Shown here: positions 1 to 5,543 of the stretch, in pieces
Layout of the letters: each line of letters starts with the position of its first letter
Numbering within the stretch: position 1 is the first letter of the stretch
Assembly (NCBI GenBank): GCA_900770845.1
Contig: CAAGLS010000217.1
Span: 1 to 11,995, forward strand
Length of the DNA stretch: 11,995 nucleotides
Direction: 5' to 3'
DNA from: an uncultured Prevotella sp.
GTDB taxonomy: Bacteria > Bacteroidota > Bacteroidia > Bacteroidales > Bacteroidaceae
Notes under the pieces: generated by a model
Database searches by the model: none
What the model saw: the letters and a program-made list of their open reading frames with translations, nothing else
Told to the model about the DNA's origin: nothing
Translations under genes and position numbers: made by a program

Positions 1-25
1 GGGCACTCTTTGGGTCGGTCGCCAC

Positions 26-1018
26 TTATTCTTGGGTGGGCTGGTTGGAGTCCTGCCGCTGGTCGTCAGGCTGGCCTTGGGCGGTCTGCTGCCTCTGTTC
101 CGTCTGCTGGCCTTGCTGGTTGGGTGCATACTGGCCATTCTGTTGGAATGAGGAATTGGGCTGGCGATAGTTTTTCCCAAAGGAGAGGGCTATGACAATC
201 TGTCCAACTCCCCAGCAGGTGACGAGGAATCCTATTCCCGCAAGAGGCTCCGCGTCAATGAAGATTGAGAACAACGCCAGGCCTATGCCAAGGAAGAAGT
301 TGCGCACGCCGCGGAAGTAGCTTTTACGGCTCTCGGGGTCGTCGGGTACGCGCATGTATCTCAGCCGGTCCCACAAGGTGCGGTCGTCGTAGTCCGCTTC
401 TTGGTATTGATGTTGGTATCCGTTCTGTGCGAAAGCTTGGTATTCACCCTGTGGCCGAGCCTGGCTGTCGCCTTGGCGAGGCCCCGATCCTTGTCCTTGT
501 TGGGAGGCTTGCGCGTTGGCTTCTGGGTTGGCTTGCGCATTGGAGTCTTGTGGGGCGCGTTGGGCCTGTTCCCTACGGAAGTTCTCATAATACTGGTATT
601 GGTTGTAGCGGTTCATGGCTTCCATGCGTCGTCGCTCGTTTGACTTGATGACCATCCTAATCAGCATGAAAATCAAGATGCAGACAATCAGAAACACAAT
701 GAAGGCGATGATGATGAACGGCATAAAGCTATTCAGCATCAATTTCACAACGCCGCTAACTTCTTTCATGTCGTCAATGGGAGTGTTGGTGGTGTTGTAG
801 TCGGAGAGGCCCGATGTGTCATTGTTGGCGTCCAGGCTGTCCTGCACGATTGAGTCGGTGTCAATTCCCGTGGTGTCGGAGTAAGCCTCCACGCCTTGGT
901 CTTGCTGGGTCTTGTCCACAGCTTCGGTCTTGGCTTTCGACTTTCTGTTGTGGCTTTGGGCTGATGCCGGAACGCAGAGCGTAAGGGCAAGCAATAATGT
1001 CAGAATCGTTTGTCTCAT
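26..1018 (-). CDS. DUF6249-like membrane protein with signal peptide and Gln-rich regions
   Basis: 330 aa; function unknown. An N-terminal signal peptide (about 1-20, ending ASAQ) is followed by a polar segment, a strong transmembrane helix (about 98-124), an Arg-rich stretch (ERRRMEAM), and a long Gln/Asn/Ala-rich linker (about 138-210). A C-terminal block (about 235-282) holds two hydrophobic segments with the pattern FRGVRNFFLGIGLALF and GIGFLVTCWGVGQIVIA. That block resembles, from memory, the C-terminal core of the Bacteroidota DUF6249 family. A second Gln-rich tail (about 289-330) ends the protein. The frame stays open to an ATG at 1078, but starting at 1018 puts the signal peptide at the N-terminus, so I chose 1018. 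It is divergent from the rsmF-folA pair. The low-complexity segments are longer than I recall for the family. The membrane topology is well supported; the family name is less certain. Confidence 0.7.
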   Translation of the reverse strand: MRQTILTLLLALTLCVPASAQSHNRKSKAKTEAVDKTQQDQGVEAYSDTTGIDTDSIVQDSLDANNDTSGLSDYNTTNTPIDDMKEVSGVVKLMLNSFMPFIIIAFIVFLIVCILIFMLIRMVIKSNERRRMEAMNRYNQYQYYENFRREQAQRAPQDSNAQANPEANAQASQQGQGSGPRQGDSQARPQGEYQAFAQNGYQHQYQEADYDDRTLWDRLRYMRVPDDPESRKSYFRGVRNFFLGIGLALFSIFIDAEPLAGIGFLVTCWGVGQIVIALSFGKNYRQPNSSFQQNGQYAPNQQGQQTEQRQQTAQGQPDDQRQDSNQPTQE

Positions 1019-1071
1019 ATCTTTGTTTTTTGTTTTATTTCTGTTGATTTGACGAAAGATTGCCTTGTTTA

Positions 1072-1103
1072 GTTGCAAAGGAACAAAAAAAAACTTATTT
1101 TTG
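1072..1103 (+). promoter_or_regulatory. Bacteroidota-type promoter upstream of rsmF-folA
   Basis: A perfect -7 element TATTTTTG (TAnnTTTG) lies at 1096-1103. A near-match -33 element GTTG (consensus TTTG) lies at 1072-1075, with a 20-base spacer. Transcription would begin near 1109 and give a leader of about 200 bases before the rsmF start, which is long; a closer second promoter is not excluded. No riboswitch or strong hairpin was recognised in the leader. Confidence 0.5.
1076..1083 (-). promoter_or_regulatory. weak candidate -7 element for the DUF6249-like gene
   Basis: Read on the minus strand this is TTCCTTTG, one mismatch from TAnnTTTG, about 58 bases before the chosen start at 1018. 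No TTTG-like -33 element sits at the right distance, so this is only a candidate. It abuts the -33 element of the opposite promoter, so the two directions would share a very compact control region. Confidence 0.25.
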
Positions 1104-1299
1104 CAGTCTCAACAAGGAAAAAAGTCATCGAAAGTCAGGAGTTGGGAAATAGGAGTCGGGAATCTGTCGCCAGTTGACGGTTGGATGGCATGTCATAATC
1201 AGGTTGGAAGATAGTGGTAGGCGGCGGTTCCCACAACATTGTGCGTCATGCACCATGCATCGGCATTGCCCTTCTCCCCTTTTCCACGTTGAAAATTAA

Positions 1300-1324
1300 G
1301 AATCGTGAATGATGAATGTTGAAT
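1300..1324. repeat. four GAAT motifs at exact 7-base spacing across the rsmF start
   Basis: GAAT occurs at 1300, 1307, 1314 and 1321, each followed by three variable bases. The run covers both candidate start codons (1309 and 1312) and the first codons of rsmF. The region is A/T-rich and lacks a Shine-Dalgarno sequence, as is usual in this phylum. Any role in initiation is inference. Confidence 0.6.
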
Positions 1325-2577
1325 TGGATAGGGAGTTTATGTCCCACACACGAGAGTTGATGGGAGAGCAACGGTTCGATGCTTTCCTACAGGCTATGCG
1401 GCAGCCCGCGCCAGTCTCCATCCGTCTCAATCCCCTAAAGGCCCGCGGATTGAGACCTTGTGCGGCCATGCAGCCCCGGCAAGTGGCGTGGTGTGGGCAA
1501 GGATGGTATCTCAATGCCCGTCCGCAGTTCACCTTCGACCCGCTGTTTCACGCCGGAGTCTACTATGTGCAAGAAGCATCAAGCATGTTTCTCGACCATC
1601 TGTTGCGCTGTTTCGTTCACCAGCCGGTCAGCATGCTCGACCTTTGCGCCGCTCCCGGCGGCAAGACCACTTGCGCCTTCTCAGCCTTGCCAGAGGGCAG
1701 TCAGCTGATGAGCAACGAACCCTTGCGCCCGCGCGCCCAAATATTAAAGGAGAATGTCATCAAGTTTGGCTCTCCCCATATTGTTGTCACTAACAACTAC
1801 GCGGCCGACTACGCCTGTACACCACTCATGTTTGATGTCATACTCGCTGATGTCCCTTGTTCGGGCGAAGGCATGTTTCGTAAGGATGCGGAGGCGATAG
1901 GGGAGTGGAGTCCTCAGAACGTAGAGAAATGCTATAAATTGCAACGCGAGATTGTGGCCGACATTTGGCCTTGTCTGCGTCCCGGTGGGTTGCTCATCTA
2001 TTCCACCTGCACCTTCAACCGCTTTGAGGATGAGGACAACGTGGCATGGATTTGCAATGAGCTTGGCGCGGAGGCTTTGGAAATTCCTGTAGAGCCAAGT
2101 TGGAACGTTACGGGGGCTTTGTCGGGCAGTCTTCCCGTTTGCCGATTCATCCCCGGCATCACTTGTGGAGAGGGCTTGTTTATGGCTGCCCTCCGCAAGC
2201 CTGGCCGCTCCGAACCCAATCCCCATTTGAGCGAGGGTGCATTGAAGCAGCTTCGTGTCTTGGTCCATGGTGTTGAGTCGGACAAGGTGAAAGGCAAGAA
2301 TCGTGTGCCGGATGTGACAAAGGCTCTTATGACGGGCTTTGACAACCCGTTGCCCTTGGTGGATGTAGACTATCCGAACGCCATTGCTTACCTGCGCCAC
2401 GATGCCATCACATTGCCGCAGGATGCACCACATGGCTTTGTGGCTGTTGGCTATGAGGGCCATGCGCTCGGCGTGGCCAAGAACATCGGCTCTCGTGCCA
2501 ACAATCTCTATCCACAGGAATGGCGGGTGAGGAGCACTTATGTGCCGGAACCTTTTCATGTATTGGAACCATGTTGA
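1309..2577 (+). CDS. rsmF: rRNA cytosine-C5 methyltransferase, RsmF/NOL1/NOP2/Sun family
   Basis: SAM-dependent enzyme expected to methylate C5 of a cytosine in ribosomal RNA. In 422 aa it shows SAM-binding motif I DLCAAPGGKTT (111-121), motif IV DVPCSGEG (181-188, Cys184) and motif VI YSTCTF (231-236, Cys234). The two cysteines are the release and nucleophile residues of RNA m5C methyltransferases. A substrate-positioning PVSIRLNP segment lies at 35-42. The C-terminal region (about 355-410, with a GVAKNIGSRANNLYPQEWR-like motif) matches the PUA-like end of the Bacteroidota RsmF group. It is somewhat shorter than E. coli RsmF (479 aa). Starts at 1309, 1312 and 1339 are all possible; 1309 is used. 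Its stop overlaps the folA start by 7 bases, implying coupled translation. The family is secure; the exact rRNA target is not visible from sequence. Confidence 0.9.
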   Translation: MMNVELDREFMSHTRELMGEQRFDAFLQAMRQPAPVSIRLNPLKARGLRPCAAMQPRQVAWCGQGWYLNARPQFTFDPLFHAGVYYVQEASSMFLDHLLRCFVHQPVSMLDLCAAPGGKTTCAFSALPEGSQLMSNEPLRPRAQILKENVIKFGSPHIVVTNNYAADYACTPLMFDVILADVPCSGEGMFRKDAEAIGEWSPQNVEKCYKLQREIVADIWPCLRPGGLLIYSTCTFNRFEDEDNVAWICNELGAEALEIPVEPSWNVTGALSGSLPVCRFIPGITCGEGLFMAALRKPGRSEPNPHLSEGALKQLRVLVHGVESDKVKGKNRVPDVTKALMTGFDNPLPLVDVDYPNAIAYLRHDAITLPQDAPHGFVAVGYEGHALGVAKNIGSRANNLYPQEWRVRSTYVPEPFHVLEPC

Positions 2578-3032
2578 TCACACTCATTGCCGCCTTGGCC
2601 AAAAACCGTGCCATAGGCTTTCAAAATCGGTTGCTCTTCCATATTCCAGCGGACTTGGAACACTTCAAACGTTCCACTTTAGGCCACACTGTCATCATGG
2701 GGCGACGCACTTTTGAATCTCTGCCAAAGGGACCTCTGCCCAATAGGCGCAACATTGTCTTGAGCCGCCAGCTTGCATCCATAGGGGGATGCGAGGTGTA
2801 TCACTCCTTGTCTGAGGCTCTGCGGGCCTGCGAGGGTGAGCAGGAAGTGTTTGTTATTGGTGGCGGCTCGGTCTACCGTGAGGCTCTTCCCTTAGCGCAT
2901 CGCTTGTTGCTGACCCTCGTAGACCAGGATGCAGACCATGCCGATGCGTTCTTCCCCCCATACGACGACTGGAAATTGGTGGACAGAGAGCCTCATCTCG
3001 GCTTCTCTTTTGCTGTCTTCGAGAGGAAGTAG
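2571..3032 (+). CDS. folA: dihydrofolate reductase
   Basis: NADPH-dependent reduction of dihydrofolate to tetrahydrofolate in the cytoplasm; feeds thymidylate, purine and methionine synthesis and is the target of trimethoprim. The protein has 153 aa, normal for chromosomal DHFR. Seen directly: N-terminal LITLIAALAKNRAIG, catalytic Asp28 in IPADLEHFK, the NADPH-binding segment VIMGRRTFESLPKG (41-54), and VIGGGSVY (95-102). The residues before the catalytic loop read LLF (21-23), where E. coli has MPW, so the usual Trp22 is Phe. The start at 2571 aligns with the DHFR N-terminus; the frame is open further upstream, but that part is just rsmF in another frame. The start lies inside the last codons of rsmF (7-base overlap), so it is probably co-transcribed and coupled. 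No mobile-element context suggests an acquired resistance dfr gene. Confidence 0.95.
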   Translation: MLITLIAALAKNRAIGFQNRLLFHIPADLEHFKRSTLGHTVIMGRRTFESLPKGPLPNRRNIVLSRQLASIGGCEVYHSLSEALRACEGEQEVFVIGGGSVYREALPLAHRLLLTLVDQDADHADAFFPPYDDWKLVDREPHLGFSFAVFERK

Positions 3033-3058
3033 CCCGCTACCCAATTTTAAGAAAGCCT

Positions 3059-3146
3059 ATTTTCCGTCGCCTTGCATCCCATTTTTCGTCGCCTTGCATC
3101 CCATTTTCCGTCGCCTTGCATCCTTTTTTCCGTCGCCTTGCATCCC
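3059..3146. repeat. tandem array of four 22-bp repeats
   Basis: Four head-to-tail copies start at 3059, 3081, 3103 and 3125. Each is a T-rich half (about ATTTTC) followed by the shared core CGTCGCCTTGCATCC. They differ at only one to three positions, mostly in the T-run and the last base. A degenerate fifth copy (13 of 22 matching) follows at 3147-3168. The copies abut without spacers, so this is a minisatellite, not a CRISPR array. The 22-bp period is not a multiple of three, which argues against coding. It starts about 27 bases after the folA stop. Confidence 0.9.
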
Positions 3147-3316
3147 TTTATTCGTTTCCTTGCCACTTATGGAAGGCATACCGCTTGGCCATGAATGATT
3201 GTATCTGAGCTTGCAGGGGAATTTCTTGATGGCTACGACTGGCAGCATGCATTTGCGGACAAAAGGAAATGGGCGATATGTAACGCTGTGGAAGTTTAGG
3301 CAAAGGAACATGATAA

Positions 3317-3356
3317 TGGCGGGAAAACCCACCGCCAACCGTGAATTTTCCCGCCA
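3317..3356. terminator. perfect 11-bp inverted repeat, possible bidirectional terminator
   Basis: Arms TGGCGGGAAAA (3317-3327) and TTTTCCCGCCA (3346-3356) pair perfectly around an 18-base loop. The site lies 28 bases past the lrp stop and between convergent genes, where a terminator is expected. No U-tract follows on either strand, so classical intrinsic termination is not clearly supported. A competing hairpin is possible, in which GGCGG (3318-3322) pairs with CCGCC (3332-3336) inside the loop. It could also be a protein-binding palindrome or an mRNA 3'-end stabiliser. Confidence 0.5.
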
Positions 3357-3384
3357 AGTATTGATAGATGTCTAATGTCTTTTA

Positions 3385-3888
3385 TTATTCTTCATCCTCG
3401 TCGTCGCCTGCCCCCTCTTCGCTTACAGCCTCTGCAATAGGGAGCTGGCGGTTGATGACGGCATTGAACGAGACGATTGTCTCACTGCGCGACAGTCCTA
3501 AGGGCTGGAGCTTGTCGTGGATGATGTTGAGCAGGTGGTGGTTGTTCTTGGCATAGAGCTTGATGAACATGTCGAAGCCGCCCGTTGTATAGTGGCATTC
3601 CACCACTTCTGGAATCTTTCGCAGTTCCTCCACCACTTCGTCAAACTTCGATGGGTCCTTGAGGTAGAGTCCTATATAGGCGCAGGTCTCGTAGCCAATC
3701 TTCTCGGGGTTAATGATAAACTGGGATCCTTTGAGAATGCCAATGGCCGTAAGCCTTTGGATGCGCTGGTGGATAGCAGCTCCGCTGACGTTGCAGGCCC
3801 GTGCGACCTCCAGAAATGGTGTTCTGGCATCGGAAGCAATCAAGGAAAGAATCTTCTTGTCCAATGAGTCTAAATTTTGTCGTGCCAT
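3385..3888 (-). CDS. Lrp/AsnC family transcriptional regulator
   Basis: DNA-binding regulator of the feast/famine family, usually responding to an amino acid or related metabolite. The 167 aa contain an N-terminal winged helix-turn-helix (about 5-50: LDSLDKKILSLIASDARTPF, then VSGAAIHQRIQRL as recognition region) and a RAM ligand/oligomerisation domain (about 66-145) with the typical TTGGFDMFIKLYAKN segment. The C-terminus ends in an acidic tail (EEGAGDDEDEE). The frame is open to 3912, but that ATG lies inside the promoter -7 element; starting at 3888 gives MARQNLDSLD, the normal family N-terminus. It is monocistronic, convergent with folA, and has its own strong promoter. Neither ligand nor targets can be read from the sequence; autoregulation is common in the family but not shown here. 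Confidence 0.93.
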   Translation of the reverse strand: MARQNLDSLDKKILSLIASDARTPFLEVARACNVSGAAIHQRIQRLTAIGILKGSQFIINPEKIGYETCAYIGLYLKDPSKFDEVVEELRKIPEVVECHYTTGGFDMFIKLYAKNNHHLLNIIHDKLQPLGLSRSETIVSFNAVINRQLPIAEAVSEEGAGDDEDEE

Positions 3889-3909
3889 GATGCTTTGTTT
3901 AATTTCGTA

Positions 3910-3941
3910 CAAAGTTACTCCTTTTCCTGCATTTTTGCAAA
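3910..3941 (-). promoter_or_regulatory. promoter of the Lrp/AsnC gene
   Basis: On the minus strand, TTTG at 3941-3938, a 20-base spacer and TAACTTTG at 3917-3910 match the Bacteroidota consensus exactly. Transcription would start near 3905, leaving a leader of only about 15-20 bases before the ATG at 3888. This rules out the upstream ATG at 3912 as a start. Confidence 0.8.
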
Positions 3942-4033
3942 AGAACTGTTAGAAAAAATGTGAATTTAATTATATTTCTTCCAATGTCTATTGCGTTTTC
4001 CATTCCAAGAAGATAGGAAAAGAGGGCAGGGCA

Positions 4034-4498
4034 TTATTTCTTTTCTGTAGCGGAGTAGCTGATTCTTAGTGCTCTTGCACGGCGCAGCGCCTGCTTCACG
4101 TCGGTGATGGTGCCCATGGGCGTATGCCTGTCGGCTTTGATTGAGACGGTCATCTTGTCCACATCCTCGGGCTGCATACGGTTGCGCTCGGCGGCCACGT
4201 AGTCTTCCACTTCGTCGGCGCTGACATACTTGTCGTTCATCTGTATGTGGCTCTTCTGTGAGAGAATCTCTCCTTGCGCCGACTTGGGTCTGCCGATATA
4301 GATGTAGCTCACCGTCGACTTCTTTGTGAGCCGGGTGAGTTCGGTTCCTTGCGGCACTTGGTATTTCACCATAACATTCTGCTTGCGCATGTGGGTGACA
4401 ATCATGAAGAAGAACAGAACGGTGAAGATGAGGTCGGGCAGTGCGGCGGTGTTGAGACCCGGCACGCGATGGTGCATACGATGGAAGTTGAGTCTCAT
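4034..4498 (-). CDS. exbD: ExbD/TolR-type biopolymer transport protein, second copy
   Basis: Small inner-membrane subunit that couples proton flow through an ExbB channel to TonB (or a TonB-like partner). In 154 aa it shows a short cytoplasmic N-terminus, one transmembrane helix (about 20-36) containing Asp22 in the ALPDLIFTVLFFFMIV segment, and a periplasmic domain. Asp22 corresponds to the conserved proton-carrying Asp of ExbD/TolR. The periplasmic domain ends with the family motif SIKADRHTPMGTITDVKQALR (about 119-139). The start at 4498 is set by the ATGA overlap with the preceding exbD stop and by AGGAGG six bases upstream. It is the last gene of the four-gene operon, and it is only distantly similar to the first ExbD, so the two may form a mixed subunit pair. 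No clear terminator follows. Confidence 0.9.
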   Translation of the reverse strand: MRLNFHRMHHRVPGLNTAALPDLIFTVLFFFMIVTHMRKQNVMVKYQVPQGTELTRLTKKSTVSYIYIGRPKSAQGEILSQKSHIQMNDKYVSADEVEDYVAAERNRMQPEDVDKMTVSIKADRHTPMGTITDVKQALRRARALRISYSATEKK

Positions 4499-5028
4499 CT
4501 TGTGCCTCCTTCCTGCCGGCTGCCGTTGTATTGTTCGGCGATGCGTTGCGGGCAAGCCTTGTCTATCAGCTCGCGGTCTTGGACTGAGAGCTGGTTGTAG
4601 GGAGTTTTGAAGCGTCTGAGCGAGGTCTCGTTGCGCCATGTGTTGTAAGCCGACACCAACTCATTCTGCAAGTGGAAGTAGGTGTCGTAGTTGGCGTGCG
4701 GGTCGCAGTTGATGGAGATGAGGTGGCGGCTGCCCTCCCGTCGGAGCAGTCTCAGAACCTCTCCGCGCAGCGATTTCATGTCGGCGGGGCGGTCATTGAC
4801 AGTGAGCTGGTTGTCGGCAGAGATTTTCAATTGCAGCAACAGGTTCTTGTCCACAGCCGTTTCCTGCTGCTCGGTTTTGTTTTCGGCGGGTGGAAGCTCG
4901 CGCTGTAGCCCCTTGTCGGTGTCCATCGAGGTGGTGACAAGGAAGAAGATGAGCAGCATGAACGAGATGTCTGCCGTGGAAGTGGTGTTCAGTTGTGGCA
5001 CAGTGTGTTCCTTCTTGCGGAATCTCAT
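4495..5028 (-). CDS. exbD: ExbD/TolR-type biopolymer transport protein, first copy
   Basis: Inner-membrane energy-transduction subunit paired with ExbB. The 177 aa start with a basic cytoplasmic tail (MRFRKKEHTVPQLNTTSTAD). Then comes one transmembrane helix (about 19-35) with Asp20 in TADISFMLLIFFLVTTSMD, the expected proton-binding residue. A periplasmic domain of about 140 residues follows (LLLQLKISADNQLTVNDRP, then SINCDPHANYDTYFHLQNEL). It carries a polar C-terminal extension past about 135 and is longer than typical ExbD (about 140 aa). The start at 5028 is fixed by the overlap with the upstream stop, by AGGAGG just ahead of it, and by the family N-terminus; the open frame further upstream is the 4-TM gene read in another frame. 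Confidence 0.9.
   Translation of the reverse strand: MRFRKKEHTVPQLNTTSTADISFMLLIFFLVTTSMDTDKGLQRELPPAENKTEQQETAVDKNLLLQLKISADNQLTVNDRPADMKSLRGEVLRLLRREGSRHLISINCDPHANYDTYFHLQNELVSAYNTWRNETSLRRFKTPYNQLSVQDRELIDKACPQRIAEQYNGSRQEGGTR
4505..4510 (-). promoter_or_regulatory. Shine-Dalgarno site of the second exbD
   Basis: AGGAGG on the minus strand with a 6-base spacer to the ATG at 4498, lying within the 3' end of the preceding exbD. It fixes the start of the second exbD. Confidence 0.75.
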
Positions 5029-5543
5029 TTCTCCTCCTTTCTGTGGAGCTTGCGGTTGCGCCAGCCACTGCAGACCACGGCTGCGACTGCGGCTGTTATC
5101 ATGATGAGCGAAGTGGTGACAAACATGTCGGTGATGCGCAGCCACAACTTGTCGGCATACAAAGTGCCGTTGACTGGAATGGGGGTGGTGGAGGCGAAGA
5201 GCAGCGTCAATAGGACGACGGATGCCGTGGAAAGGATAATGCCGTATGAGATTTTCTTCACCGGGATGCCGTTCTCATAGCGTTGGGCGTCGCCCCGCTT
5301 CTTCAAGGTCTTGACGATGCTCCACACAGTGATGCCAGCGGCGCAGATGAGCATCAGCCACATCAAGGCTATGAGTGCGTTGGTGAACAGGGGGTCGTTG
5401 AAGTTGGCGCTCTCTGTGGACGGCCGGTCGAAGCCCACAGTCCAGAAGAGAATGAAGACCACCATGCACAGCCCCACCATGACATAGAGTAGGGTTTGGG
5501 AGATATGCTCGGCCGACGAATGGCGAAGGTTGTTCAGTTTCAT
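5025..5543 (-). CDS. uncharacterised four-helix membrane protein in the Exb operon
   Basis: 172 aa, no function known to me. There are four hydrophobic helices at about 14-36, 53-77, 98-118 and 137-159, with basic segments between helices 2 and 3 (KTLKKRGDAQRYENGIPVKK) and at the C-terminus (WRNRKLHRKEEK). By the positive-inside rule both termini and the central loop would face the cytoplasm, with a periplasmic loop between helices 1 and 2 (about 38-52) and another between 3 and 4 (about 119-136). No catalytic motif is visible. It sits between exbB and exbD with stop-start overlaps on both sides and its own AGGAGG, so it is made together with the proton channel. From memory, a protein in this position recurs in Bacteroidota Exb operons, suggesting an accessory or assembly subunit. 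It is not an ExbB paralogue: the GxxGTVxGM-type signature is absent. Confidence 0.85.
   Translation of the reverse strand: MKLNNLRHSSAEHISQTLLYVMVGLCMVVFILFWTVGFDRPSTESANFNDPLFTNALIALMWLMLICAAGITVWSIVKTLKKRGDAQRYENGIPVKKISYGIILSTASVVLLTLLFASTTPIPVNGTLYADKLWLRITDMFVTTSLIMITAAVAAVVCSGWRNRKLHRKEEK
5033..5038 (-). promoter_or_regulatory. Shine-Dalgarno site of the first exbD
   Basis: AGGAGG (within AAAGGAGGAG) on the minus strand, four bases before the ATG at 5028. It is a full match to the anti-Shine-Dalgarno core and sits inside the end of the 4-TM gene. Confidence 0.75.

Larger units (their letters stand above)
3033..3384. other. non-coding gap between convergent folA and lrp
   Basis: 352 bases without a convincing gene. 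It contains the 22-bp tandem repeat array (3059-3146), a degenerate fifth copy (about 3147-3168), an anonymous stretch (3169-3316) in which I recognise nothing, and an inverted repeat (3317-3356). Short open frames on both strands run through the repeat, but they have no recognisable domain. The transcripts of folA and lrp both end here. Confidence 0.7.

Noticed and set aside
1744..2559. 271-codon minus-strand open frame opposite rsmF
   Set aside because: No family motif or promoter. The sense frame carries all m5C methyltransferase motifs.
2571..3032. Acquired trimethoprim-resistance dfr gene
   Set aside because: It overlaps rsmF as a native gene pair and no integron, IS or composition shift surrounds it.
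3059..3168. CRISPR array
   Set aside because: The 22-bp copies abut with no spacers, and no cas gene is nearby.
3057..3338. 93-codon minus-strand open frame through the tandem repeat
   Set aside because: It is built partly from the 22-bp repeat read in rotating frames and crosses an inverted repeat. No promoter, start context or domain supports a protein.
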